This document shows positions 1 to 5,863 of a stretch of DNA of 17,889 nt, piece by piece. This DNA comes from CAYXDR01 sp046498185 (GTDB taxonomy: Bacteria > Desulfobacterota > DSM-4660 > Desulfatiglandales > Desulfatiglandaceae). Numbering within the stretch: position 1 is the first letter of the stretch; every line of letters begins with the position of its first letter. Both the position numbers and the translations under genes were made by a program. The notes under the pieces are model-generated. The model did not search any database, was not told where the DNA came from, and saw only the letters and a list, made by a program, of their open reading frames with translations. Location of the stretch: assembly GCA_046498185.1 (NCBI GenBank), contig JAWOBE010000081.1:1-17889 (forward strand), given 5' to 3'.

Positions 1-62
1 CAAAACTGATCAAAGGTTTTCTTTTTCAACTGGAAGCCCATGGCCACACCGGCATCCGGTGA
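1..62 (+). CDS. possible C-terminal tail of a gene entering from the left
   Basis: One frame is open from the window edge to a TGA at 60-62 and ends in the residues EAHGHTGIR. Nothing identifies a family. The stretch from 63 to 321 holds short open frames on both strands (for example 40-249 plus), but none has a convincing ribosome binding site or a recognisable domain, so I do not call them. Only the edge position and the open frame support this entry. Confidence 0.2.
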   Translation, partial: KLIKGFLFQLEAHGHTGIR

Positions 63-321
63 GAAGGGAAAGAAATTGGTGCAGAAACCAAGGGAAATCG
101 TCGTTTTACTGCAAAACGGTGACCTCGAGACGGGGGAGTTCCAGGGAGATTTTGACCCTCAGGTGATTGAAACTCTTGCCGTATTTGCCGACAGGGCAGG
201 TGGCGGGTTTTCGGGAAATTGTTATCAATGCCATTGTTCATCGGGATAAAGCATTTTTTTTGGGGCATTAGGGCACACTCATGGTTTGCCGGTGGTTTTC
301 GTGGAAAAAGGAGAGGTGAAA

Positions 322-759
322 ATGGTGAAATTTTTGTTTTCAGATATCGAAGACGCCTTCATGTATATTTCTTCGGCAGGGTATGGAATGAACTCGGCTG
401 TTCTGTGCAAAGATACCGGAAAGATTTTTTACCATTCGGAATTTTCCGATATCGACGACATGGAAGAGGCGGGTGATCTTGATTGGGACCAGCGCATTGA
501 GATCCCGCACAAGGTGGAACTCGGGCTGGGCAAGGATCTTGTCTTTGAATTTGTGGAGGAATACCTCCCTGACGATCACGAGCGGGTTCGGAAGATTTTC
601 CGTCGCAACGGGGCGTATTCTCGATACAAAGACCTCCTGGATAGGAGAGGCCTTCTGGAAAAATGGTACGAACTAGAGAACGCTCGTGAAACAGGGGCCA
701 TCCGCGAATGGTGTGAAGAAAATGAAATAGAATTGGAAGACGGGAACGCTGGATTATAG
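322..759 (+). CDS. UPF0158 family protein, apparently intact
   Basis: This 145-residue protein belongs to the UPF0158 family, whose function is unknown. It begins MVKFLFSDIEDAF, has the family-like 'CKDTGKIFYHSEF' and 'RIEIPHK' segments in the first half, then 'YLPDDHERVR', 'RRNGAYSRYKDLL' and 'RGLLEKWYE', and ends in an acidic tail (EWCEENEIELED). Length and motif order match full-length family members. An in-frame ATG exists at 286, but the ATG at 322 is chosen because a purine-rich GGAGAGG lies just upstream and family homology starts there. No signal peptide or membrane segment is visible, so it should be cytosolic. Two truncated relatives of its central-to-C-terminal part lie at 2788-2931 and 7187-7294. 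A weak 7-bp inverted repeat (763-769/803-809) follows the stop. It could be a terminator, but it lacks a T-run. Confidence 0.85.
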   Translation: MVKFLFSDIEDAFMYISSAGYGMNSAVLCKDTGKIFYHSEFSDIDDMEEAGDLDWDQRIEIPHKVELGLGKDLVFEFVEEYLPDDHERVRKIFRRNGAYSRYKDLLDRRGLLEKWYELENARETGAIREWCEENEIELEDGNAGL

Positions 760-1000
760 TTGATTCGTGGGAATAGCCCCTAAGAATTATGCAAGACGAT
801 GATAACGAATCGACTTCAGACGATCGAGCATGTTCTTGGTTTCACGGGGTCTGATGCGCTTCCTCCGAAATTTCTGCTATAACAACAGTTGCATAACTGT
901 CCGAGCTATTAGGACATCGGGCAGAAAAAGCCACCAGCGAAGGGATCACCAACAACGAAAGTGCGAAAAAAGCTGGACACTTCTATGAAACGGGGCGAAT

Positions 1001-1237
1001 GTGACAGGCATTGATTTTTCGGAGAGGTGTATCAGGTACGCAAGAGAAGTCGCCGCCCGCGGGCAGTTGAACATCAGCTACGTGCAGCAGGACGACCTCT
1101 GCCTTGAAACAGAAGACCGGTTCAATCTTGTGCTGATGATTATGTGCGATTTCTGCGCTCGCAGGCCAACACAAAGAGAAGGCATTCTGAGCAAATTCCA
1201 CCGCACTCCATTCGCGCCGGTTTTGGCGGTCGACTGA
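1001..1237 (+). pseudogene. SAM-dependent methyltransferase fragment
   Basis: The open frame starts at a GTG directly inside a class I methyltransferase core: 'VTGIDFSERCIRYARE' resembles motif I/II with the acidic SAM-ribose-binding Asp, and 'DRFNLVLMIMCDFC' resembles motif IV, followed by 'REGILSKFHRT', the usual helix after it. The glycine-rich first half of motif I and everything N-terminal are missing; an in-frame stop lies at 986-988. After HRT the expected 'LKPGG' strand is degraded and the frame ends at 1237. It is about one third of a normal 200-250 residue enzyme and is almost certainly non-functional. Bases 760-1000 upstream contain no gene I can support. Confidence 0.6.
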
Positions 1238-1271
1238 AAATTTTACTTGTAGGAAATACAGGAGGACTGAA

Positions 1272-1838
1272 ATGAAAATAATTACCCTGCAAGGAAGCCC
1301 CAGAAAAAAAGGAAACACTGTTAAAGTACTTTCCTGGGTTGAACAAGAGCTTAAAGCCTTGGGTCACGATGTTGAATCCATCTTTTTGAATACTAAAAAC
1401 CTTAAAGGGTGTCTTGCTTGTGGCAAATGTAAGGAGAAGCCGAATACAGTCGGATGCGTCCAGGAAGATGATATTCCGGAAATATTAGAAAAGATGACCA
1501 GGGCTGATCTGGTGATTTTCGCATCGCCGCTCTATTTCTGGGGAGTGTCCGCTCAATTAAAGACCGTAATTGATCGAACATACAGTTTTTATGTTAATTA
1601 TCATCAACCTGGCCATTTTTCACTGGTTGATGGTCAGCGCCAGGCTTTGCTGGTAACCGGTGCGGGTCCATATGAAAACAACGCCGAGGCCACTTTCACT
1701 GCGTTTGGCCGTATGCAAGGCCCACACAAGGCGGTAAACGCCGGCGGACTTTTCATCGGTTCATGTTCAACACCGGAAAATCTGGATGACAGCATAAAAG
1801 ACAAGGCGGTGGCATTCGCCCATAAAATAGTAGGATAG
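1272..1838 (+). CDS. flavodoxin-family / iron-sulfur flavoprotein-like NAD(P)H-dependent FMN oxidoreductase
   Basis: This 188-residue protein starts with the flavodoxin-like fold signature MKIITLQGSPRKKGNT, where the GSPRKKGNT loop binds FMN phosphate. It continues with the family segments 'ADLVIFASPLYFWGVSAQLKTVIDR' (in pieces: ASPLYFWG, then LKTVIDR). A cysteine cluster C47-x2-C50-x2-C53-x8-C62 resembles the compact 4Fe-4S motif of archaeal and bacterial iron-sulfur flavoproteins. I infer, but cannot prove, that a cluster is bound. The ATG at 1272 is supported by a strong GGAGGA a few bases upstream. It should be a cytosolic redox protein moving electrons between NAD(P)H or ferredoxin and an unknown acceptor. 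It stands alone between two pseudogene zones and has no operon partner. Length is normal for the family. Confidence 0.85.
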   Translation: MKIITLQGSPRKKGNTVKVLSWVEQELKALGHDVESIFLNTKNLKGCLACGKCKEKPNTVGCVQEDDIPEILEKMTRADLVIFASPLYFWGVSAQLKTVIDRTYSFYVNYHQPGHFSLVDGQRQALLVTGAGPYENNAEATFTAFGRMQGPHKAVNAGGLFIGSCSTPENLDDSIKDKAVAFAHKIVG

Positions 1839-1863
1839 AGTTCCAATTACAGTCGTTGCGTGC

Positions 1864-1971
1864 ATGGCGAGATATTTTAGAAACAGATTCATCAAGGGAT
1901 CCACTTTCAAGTTCCTGGCGGAAGAGAAACCAAGAAAGTTTGACGAGGGGTCATCACAACGAAAAACTTGA
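1864..1971 (+). other. unrecognised 35-codon open frame
   Basis: An ATG-to-TGA frame encodes a basic peptide beginning MARYFRNRFIKG and ending EEKPRKFDEGSSQRKT. Its composition looks protein-like, but there is no ribosome binding site and I recognise no family. It runs directly into the transposase fragment that follows in another frame, so it may be part of the same decayed element. It is listed only as a possible remnant. Confidence 0.2.
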
Positions 1972-2038
1972 TAGCCCCGGTGCCTTACATCATGTGATGA
2001 GCCGGGGAACAGAGGGAATAAATATATTTTATAATAAG
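1964..2038 (+). pseudogene. N-terminal fragment of a REP-associated (Y1/IS200-like) transposase
   Basis: The frame reads KLDSPGALHHVMSRGTEG followed by INIFYN, the characteristic start of REP-associated tyrosine transposases (R-x-D-x-PGALHHVxxRGxEGxxIF). In the family this stretch leads into the HUH motif domain. Here the similarity stops after about 25 residues and the HUH motif and catalytic Tyr are absent. No start codon with a ribosome binding site precedes it in frame. It is therefore a small relic just upstream of the vapBC promoter. Confidence 0.5.
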
Positions 2039-2043
2039 CCTGT

Positions 2044-2076
2044 AATGTTGGCCGCAGCTTACCCCTGGCGTTCACT
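2044..2076 (+). repeat. 33-nt dispersed repeat, copy 1
   Basis: This segment (core GCAGCTTACCCCTGGCGTTC) matches 7029-7061 at about 27 of 33 positions by eye. Copy 1 lies just upstream of the vapBC promoter and copy 2 lies just downstream of mazEF, in the same orientation. A shorter, looser match (GCAGCTGATTAGCGGCGTTC) is at 3583-3602. The form resembles the 3' half of an integron attC site, but this is not proven. Confidence 0.5.
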
Positions 2077-2090
2077 GCCGAAAACCGGGT

Positions 2091-2135
2091 TTGACAAATA
2101 ATGATTTTAGTATTACTATTACCGGTATTACTACT
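2091..2135 (+). promoter_or_regulatory. vapBC promoter with overlapping operator-like repeats
   Basis: A perfect -35 TTGACA (2091-2096) is followed 17 nt later by TACTAT (2114-2119) as -10. Overlapping the -10 are two 10-bp direct repeats, TATTACTATT (2111-2120) and TATTACTACT (2126-2135), flanking the palindromic core TACCGGTA. This is the expected arrangement for autoregulation by an AbrB-type antitoxin, alone or in complex with its toxin. The repressor role is inference from the family. Confidence 0.6.
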
Positions 2136-2150
2136 ATCTGAGGTGCAGTC

Positions 2151-2378
2151 ATGAGAGTCACTACAAAAGGGCAAGTCACGATACCACAGGAAATTCGCGA
2201 AAAACTGGGGATCACGCCTGCCGTTGAAATTGATTTCATAGAGGAAAAAGGCCGGGTTTATTTGGTTAAAAGGAAAGGAAAGCCAAAAACATTTCATAAA
2301 TTCAGAAAGTTAAGAGGAGTAGCCGATGTTAAAATGACAACAGACGAAATAATGGCTCTCACAAGAGGCGAAAAATGA
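2151..2378 (+). CDS. vapB: VapB-type antitoxin, AbrB/SpoVT DNA-binding domain
   Basis: This 75-residue protein begins MRVTTKGQVTIPQEIREKLG, the standard swapped-hairpin AbrB-like DNA-binding domain (TTKGQVTIP, then IREKLGI, then a hydrophobic strand ending VYLVKR). The C-terminal part (about 45-75) is basic then acidic and should be the flexible segment that wraps and inhibits the toxin. A GAGGTG ribosome binding site lies about 6 nt before the ATG. Its stop overlaps the start of the PIN toxin by 4 bases (ATGA), showing translational coupling. It probably represses its own promoter through the repeats at 2111-2135. Confidence 0.85.
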   Translation: MRVTTKGQVTIPQEIREKLGITPAVEIDFIEEKGRVYLVKRKGKPKTFHKFRKLRGVADVKMTTDEIMALTRGEK

Positions 2379-2779
2379 AAGGGGTCCTTGTTGATTCTAA
2401 TGTCATCCTGGATGTTTTTTCCAATGATTTGAAATGGGCTGATTGGTCAGAATCCAAATTAGAGGAATATAGCGAGCACACTTTCTTGTACATCAATGCA
2501 ATTATCTATTCTGAAATATCGATCGGATTTAATTTTATAGAGGATTTGGAGTCTGCAATAAGCAAGGTTGGATTCCAACTGCTGGAGATACCAAAAGAAG
2601 CACTCTTCCTGGCTGGCAAAGCATACATCAAATATAAGAGAAGAAAGGGAGTGAAAAGGACGGCCTTGCCTGATTTCTTTATTGGTGCGCAAGCTGCGGT
2701 GTTAAACTTAGAGCTATTAACCAGGGATGTTTCAAAATATCAATCATACTTTCCTACTGTAAAACTGATAGCGCCATAG
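2375..2779 (+). CDS. vapC: VapC-type PIN-domain ribonuclease toxin
   Basis: This 134-residue PIN-domain protein retains the acidic metal-binding set of active VapC toxins: D7 in 'VLVDSNVILDVF', E47 in 'IIYSEISIGF', D100 in 'ALPDFFIGAQA' and D118 in 'LLTRDVSKY'. VapC enzymes are Mg2+-dependent RNases, usually cleaving tRNA or rRNA when the antitoxin is degraded. Length and motif spacing are normal and no frameshift is seen, so the module looks functional. It overlaps vapB by 4 bases and shares its promoter. The next frame downstream is a truncated UPF0158 relative that starts 9 bases after its stop. Confidence 0.88.
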   Translation: MKGVLVDSNVILDVFSNDLKWADWSESKLEEYSEHTFLYINAIIYSEISIGFNFIEDLESAISKVGFQLLEIPKEALFLAGKAYIKYKRRKGVKRTALPDFFIGAQAAVLNLELLTRDVSKYQSYFPTVKLIAP

Positions 2780-2787
2780 AAATTTTC

Positions 2788-2931
2788 ATGACTGGCATCG
2801 AAGAAACCCATGAACCAGATGACTTAAAACCCCCGGCGCTAATGGAATACGATCACGAGCGGGTTCGGCAGTTTTTCCGACGCAAGGGAACCTGCTCCCG
2901 GTACAAAGAATTCTATAGAGATAAGATTTAG
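2788..2931 (+). pseudogene. UPF0158 fragment, copy B, fused to an unrelated leader
   Basis: An open frame of 47 codons (ATG at 2788, TAG at 2929-2931) starts with an unrelated leader (MTGIEETHEPDDLKPPAL). It then reads 'YDHERVRQFFRRKG' and 'SRYKE', the central part of UPF0158. Relative to the copies at 559-666 and 7187-7294, nine bases (the codons for Leu-Pro-Asp) are deleted before 'DHERV', and similarity fades after 'SRYKE'. The 39 bases from 2851 are identical to the 7187-7294 copy. The frame is open, so a short peptide could be made, but it lacks the N-terminal half of the family. It sits immediately after vapC. Confidence 0.7.
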
Positions 2932-3088
2932 AGGGCGTACTCAACTTAAAACCTCTCCACTACCGTAATCTTGAACATTAGAAACGGTACATCTTCACGC
3001 TGAGCACACTTACTTTTACTTCAAAATCCAAACGACACACACGGCTTAGTTCAATCACGTCTTATACCGAAATAGAAAGGAGAATAAA

Positions 3089-3541
3089 ATGAAAACATTA
3101 ATACCCGCTATACTGGTAGTACTGATAATGACAGTTTCAGCATACGCAGCTGAGGGTTTGGTTGACGTTAAAAGTTCTTTCGGAGTGAAAGAAACGGGAG
3201 ACAGACTGGAAAGTGTTCTGAAAGAGAAAGGCATGACAATATTTAATAGAGTTAAGCACTCTGAAGCAGCTAAAAAAGTAGGGATAGAATTGCCAGAAAC
3301 AGAACTAATAATTTTTGGAAATCCCAAAGTAGGAAGTCCTCTCATGAAGTGTCAACAAAGCGTGGCCATTGATCTACCTCAAAAAGTTTTAATTTGGAAA
3401 GATATTGAGGGTAATACATTTATATCATACAATGATTTAAAATATTTAGAAAAAAGACACAATATTCTCAACTGCGAGGAAGTGATTGCAAAAATTGAGA
3501 ACGCAGTTGCTGGTATAGTAAAGGCTGCAGCAATAAAATAG
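3089..3541 (+). CDS. secreted DUF302 domain protein
   Basis: This 150-residue protein has a clear Sec signal peptide: a Lys near the start, a hydrophobic core (LIPAILVVLIMTVSA) and an AYA-A cleavage site around residue 20. The mature part is a single DUF302 domain (about residues 25-148), recognisable from 'GVKETGDRLESVLKEKGM', 'IFNRVKHSEAAKKVG', 'LIIFGNPKVGSPLM' and 'LPQKVLIWKD'. The family has no firmly assigned function. Periplasmic members occur near sulfur, thiol and metal stress genes. An AAAGGAGA ribosome binding site lies about 6 nt upstream. Bases 2932-3088 upstream contain no gene, and I could not pick a convincing promoter there. It is intact and apparently monocistronic. Confidence 0.85.
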   Translation: MKTLIPAILVVLIMTVSAYAAEGLVDVKSSFGVKETGDRLESVLKEKGMTIFNRVKHSEAAKKVGIELPETELIIFGNPKVGSPLMKCQQSVAIDLPQKVLIWKDIEGNTFISYNDLKYLEKRHNILNCEEVIAKIENAVAGIVKAAAIK

Positions 3542-3558
3542 AAGATATAAGAATACTA

Positions 3559-3605
3559 ATTCAACCGACGCAAAAAATGCGTGCAGCTGATTAGCGGCGT
3601 TCAAT
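3559..3605. other. attC-like imperfect inverted repeat (tentative)
   Basis: The left end ATTCAACCGACGC and the right end GCGGCGTTCAAT are imperfectly complementary. The left core ATTCAAC fits the integron R'' consensus RYYYAAC. The right core GTTCAAT differs from GTTRRRY at one position. At 47 nt it is shorter than typical attC sites. It follows the DUF302 gene directly. No integron integrase is in the window, so this is a weak structural call. Confidence 0.2.
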
Positions 3606-3614
3606 GATTGCTCC

Positions 3615-3806
3615 AGAATACGCGCACAAATTCTGCTCATTCGTGGCGAGAACGTCATCATAGATGCCGACCTCGCAGAGGCTTACGGGGTGACGACACG
3701 CCGACTAAACGAGCAGGTCAGACGTAACAGCGACCGTTTCCCCGACGATTTCATGTTCCGGCTCACGCCGGAGGAAAAGGTGGAGGTCGGCACCTTTGTC
3801 CAGTAG
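3615..3806 (+). pseudogene. ORF6N-domain protein fragment
   Basis: The frame reads 'ILLIRGENVIIDADLAEAYG', 'TTRRLNEQVRRNSDRFPDDF' and 'MFRLTPEEKVEV', which is the ORF6N DNA-binding domain found in phage antirepressors and accessory-island regulators. There is no start codon or ribosome binding site in frame. The domain breaks off about residue 60 at roughly base 3788, where unrelated minus-strand ankyrin-like sequence begins; the frame ends at TAG 3804-3806. Full-length members continue for another 100 or more residues, so this is a truncated remnant. Confidence 0.65.
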
Positions 3807-3940
3807 CGTTGTGACCATTTCCGGACTCCGGCAGACCATCAAAGGCGTCATGCTGCTTTTTGAAATACTCGCTTCGGAGTTGGCGCCGGCTAGGATCAGC
3901 CGGGTGGTAGTGTCCCCGCTCTCGAGAAACACTTCGCAGG
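3786..3940 (-). pseudogene. ankyrin-repeat protein fragment
   Basis: Read on the minus strand, one frame encodes about one and a half ankyrin repeats: 'TTTRLILAGANSEA' then 'SSMTPLMVCRSPEMVTTLLD' then 'KGADL', matching the G-x-TPLxxA...VxxLLxxGAD pattern. Similarity begins around 3940, where an oxidoreductase fragment stops, and ends at about 3786, where the ORF6N fragment stops. It has no start or stop of its own. Ankyrin repeats mediate protein-protein contacts, but this piece is too small to fold alone. Confidence 0.5.
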
Positions 3941-3949
3941 CCCCGGAAT

Positions 3950-4105
3950 TCCGTTTTTGATTTCCACGGGGTTCACCCCTGTGCGTATTTCCATCCCGCG
4001 GGTGCTGCAGGCGTCCTCGAGTATCTTTACCATATCTGCATCAAAGCGTTCCATTATCCGTTCGCCACTCTGCAGAACGGTAACCGAGGCCCCATGTCCA
4101 GGCAA
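3950..4105 (-). pseudogene. pyridine nucleotide-disulfide oxidoreductase fragment
   Basis: The minus-strand frame reads 'HGASVTVLQSGERIMERFDA', then 'DMVKILEDACSTRGMEIRTG', then 'VNPVEIKNG'. This is the beta-alpha-beta segment after the NAD(P)H-binding glycine loop in dihydrolipoamide dehydrogenase, mercuric reductase and glutathione reductase-type enzymes. The Gly-rich loop, the redox disulfide, the FAD domain and the dimerisation domain are all missing. It joins ankyrin-like sequence at about 3945. Bases 4106-4289 upstream contain one open minus-strand stretch (about 4090-4205) that I cannot assign. Confidence 0.5.
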
Positions 4106-4289
4106 AAACCGGCATCAGTTGCCATAATCGACGCCCACTCGGCATATGCGGTTGTGGCCTCGGGATCTCCCCGGGAAGGCAGGCCGGGCACAACATTATT
4201 CAAGCATCCAGGTCTTCAAATCAATGTCTCCAGATCACGTTGACGGTTTACATGTAAAAACGTTGTCCAGGCTTTTTCAGTTGGAACGC

Positions 4290-4826
4290 CTATCGTTCGG
4301 TAGCAGCCAGAACCTCGTTCAAATCGGCATGATCGCCGGCAAACTGGTCCCTGTGTTCGAAAAGCAGCCTTTCGCCGGGTCCTATCAGAAAAACACCGCC
4401 CTGCTGCCATGGGTCACCGGCTGTAGATCCCTGGCGGAAACCTTTTGTTATGGCTTTAATGCCGCGGTAAACAGATGCCGGCCCGACTGATCGCCAAAGA
4501 CCGCGAACCAGTTTGAACGCCTTGTAAGCGGAAAGGTCCAGGCTGACATACATTTCACCGGTAAATCCATATTTTTCAACAAAAACATTTGCTTGGTCAG
4601 GGGTTCCGCTGCCCATGGCAGCAAGTGAAATGCCTTTTTCATCCAGCTGTTTTTTGGTTACCATAAGGGCAGCGACCTGCTGCCGGGCAAAAAGTCAGCC
4701 GAAATGGCGGAGAAAGGCAAGCAGTACGACCCTGTTCTCCCAAATGGATTCAAGGTTTGTGGTTTCACCCTGTACATCTGTAACCGTAACGCTGCTTATT
4801 CGCAGCTTCAGATCATCGTAGCGCAT
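4290..4826 (-). CDS. peroxiredoxin-like 2 (AhpC/TSA_2) protein with in-frame UGA, probable selenoprotein
   Basis: If the TGA at 4695-4697 is read as selenocysteine, one uninterrupted minus-strand frame runs from ATG 4824-4826 to a stop at 4290-4292 and gives 178 residues, the normal length for this thioredoxin-fold family. The UGA is codon 44 in 'AFLRHFG-U-LFARQQV', exactly where relatives carry the first redox Cys of RHxGCxFC. The second Cys position is Ala47. Downstream family features are intact: 'LAAMGSGTPDQANVFVEKYG', 'LDLSAYKAFKLVRG', 'WQQGGVFLIGPGERLLFEHR'. A GAAGGA ribosome binding site (4835-4840) lies 8 nt before the ATG. A SECIS-like hairpin follows the UGA. The likely role is thiol/peroxide redox chemistry in the cytosol. 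The alternative is a pseudogene with one nonsense mutation, but the hairpin and otherwise clean frame argue against it. A gene caller would report only 4290-4664. Confidence 0.8.
4658..4697 (-). promoter_or_regulatory. candidate bacterial SECIS element directing Sec insertion
   Basis: On the minus strand the UGA (4697-4695) is followed after 10 nt by the stem-loop GGCAGC-AGGUC-GCUGCC (4684-4668), a perfect 6-bp stem with a 5-nt loop containing GGU. The loop begins 16 nt after the UGA, inside the accepted bacterial SECIS window. The stem-loop top closely resembles the E. coli fdhF element (GC-AGGUC-UGC). A lower 5-bp stem, UUGCC with GGUAA (one G-U pair), can form outside it across an asymmetric internal loop. 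Confidence 0.7.
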
Positions 4827-4995
4827 GATTCACGTCCTTCTATTGGGCAGGGGAAAAATACCTTTGTAAAATTTTAATACTAATGAATTTTTCTTGCTTT
4901 GCAACCGGTTCGAAACGACAACCCAAAATTGACCCCCTCCGATAGCCCAATTTTCACCCCCCTGTGTTTAGGGTGTACCCCGGGTTGGGGGAGGG

Positions 4996-5060
4996 GGTCA
5001 GCAAGGGCAGGGAATGGAGGGAGCCCGTAGGGCGACCGGAGTTCCCTGCCCTTGCTGACC
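4996..5060. terminator. 19-bp perfect inverted repeat after istB
   Basis: The arms at 4996-5014 and 5042-5060 (beginning GGTCAGCAAGGGCAGGGAA) are perfectly complementary over 19 bp with a 27-nt loop, inside which GCCC-GTA-GGGC can form a small hairpin. It begins just past the istB stop and could terminate transcription or act as an IS-internal structure. No T-run follows on the minus strand, so intrinsic termination is uncertain. Confidence 0.5.
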
Positions 5061-5070
5061 GGGGCCTGTT

Positions 5071-5496
5071 TCATTTCATTTTTTTCTTGGCTTTCAAAGT
5101 TTCTTTCAACCGGTAACTTTCCCAATCACAGCTGATAAGGTGTGCCTTGTGGGTAATCCGGTCCAAAAGGGCTGCCGTTAGGGTTGGATCTCCAAAAATT
5201 TGAGTCCAATCTCCAAATCCCTTATTGGAGGTAACGATCACCGATTTTCTTTCATTGCGCTCGGCCAATACCTGGAACAACAGCTCTGCTCCTTCTTTTG
5301 AAAACGGAACGTATCCAAGTTCATCGACAATTAGCAGACCATAGCCAGCATATCGTTTCAAAACTCGGGATAATATCTTTTCATCCCTTGCCTCGATCAG
5401 TTCGTTGACCAACGCACAGGCTGTTATAAATCGGGTTCTGATTCCAAGTCGGCAAGCTTCCATCCCAAGGGCGGTCGCCAAGTGGGTCTTTCCGTT
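5071..5496 (-). pseudogene. istB: IS21-type helper ATPase IstB, 5' truncated
   Basis: About 142 residues remain of a usual 250. The frame starts in the middle of Walker A: the remaining 'GKTHLATALG' is preceded by unrelated WKAFHN instead of the glycine-rich GxxGT. Then follow 'RFITACALVNELIEARDE', the Walker B segment 'YGLLIVDELGYVPFSKEGAE', 'LLFQVLAERNERKSVIVTSN' (sensor I) and 'LLDRITHKAHLISCDWESYR', ending in a Lys-rich tail. IstB is the AAA+ regulator that assists the IstA transposase. Without its N-terminal domain, an intact P-loop and IstA, this copy cannot support transposition. The break is exactly beside the 5495-5514 palindrome. Confidence 0.85.
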
Positions 5497-5547
5497 ATGG
5501 AAAGCTTTCCATAATGGCAATTATGTGAAGCATTCACTTATGTAAAG
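5495..5547. repeat. cluster of four TTATGKRAAG repeats including a 20-bp palindrome
   Basis: TTATGGAAAG at 5495-5504 is followed immediately by its exact reverse complement at 5505-5514, making a 20-bp perfect palindrome. TTATGTGAAG (5521-5530) and TTATGTAAAG (5538-5547) follow in direct orientation, 17 bp apart. The cluster lies between the broken istB gene and the tyrosine recombinase fragment and may be the end of the recombinase-bearing element. Bases 5548-5606 show nothing further. Confidence 0.6.
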
Positions 5548-5606
5548 TTGCCCACGCAGTTTCATTCCACGTAACGATACCTCCTCCAGCTACTTTGCAT
5601 AATATT

Positions 5607-5845
5607 TTAACCACAAAGCTCCGAAAGCCAGGACATCAGGCCCCGGTCCTTCTCCCAGTTGGGTATGATATCCTGTGATGGGACTTCATACGCGTGTTCG
5701 AGTGCCTTGCGTTTCTCTTCTGCATCCACCTTTGCGTAAATTTCTGTCGTTGTCACCGAAACGTGGCCGAGAATATCCCGGATGTAAATAAGCGGCACAC
5801 CACTTCTGAGCAAATGAACAGCCTTTGTATGTCTGATATGGGGAG
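5607..5845 (-). pseudogene. tyrosine recombinase/integrase C-terminal fragment
   Basis: The minus-strand frame holds the C-terminal catalytic part of a phage-integrase-family recombinase: 'PHIRHTKAVHLLRSGVPL' carries the HxxR box, 'IYIRDILGHVSVTTTEIYAK' carries the LGH box and the Tyr nucleophile (in EIYAKVD), then a tail ending 'SWLSELCG'. The stop is at 5607-5609. The upstream two thirds, including the first catalytic Arg and the core-binding domain, are missing. The frame continues past 5845 only as sequence antisense to a peptidoglycan-binding fragment. The break is at the centre of a 36-bp perfect palindrome. Related recombinases belong to mobile elements with short terminal repeats. Confidence 0.8.
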
Positions 5846-5863
5846 CTCCCCATATCAGACATA
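5828..5863. repeat. 36-bp perfect zero-spacer palindrome at a gene junction
   Basis: The 18-bp left arm 5828-5845 (TATGTCTGATATGGGGAG) is followed with no spacer by its exact reverse complement at 5846-5863. The left arm is coding sequence of the recombinase around the P-H-I-R-H residues. The right arm leads into a peptidoglycan-binding fragment on the other strand. The next outer pair (5827/5864) does not match. Confidence 0.9.

Larger units (their letters stand above)
4917..5514 (-). mobile_element. remnant of an IS21-family insertion sequence
   Basis: The segment holds the 3' part of an istB gene followed, at the element's right end, by two 16-bp related repeats: CCCAAAATTGACCCCC (4922-4937) and CCCAATTTTCACCCCC (4946-4961). 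They are 24 bp apart and match at 13 of 16 positions, like the multiple terminal transposase-binding repeats of IS21 elements. The istA transposase and the other end are absent. The left break coincides with a 20-bp palindrome at 5495-5514. The exact right boundary is estimated. Confidence 0.6.

Noticed and set aside
897..1004. Open frame containing LSELLGH, like a tyrosine recombinase box
   Set aside because: Only seven residues match, a stop lies directly upstream, and no catalytic Arg, HxxR or Tyr follows. Too little for a call.
1767..2297. 176-codon minus-strand open frame across the vapBC promoter
   Set aside because: It overlaps the end of the flavodoxin-family gene, the transposase relic, the promoter and vapB, and has no recognisable domain.
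4146..4490. 114-codon plus-strand open frame opposite the peroxiredoxin-like gene
   Set aside because: It is antisense to the conserved AhpC/TSA_2 domain and lacks a ribosome binding site or domain.
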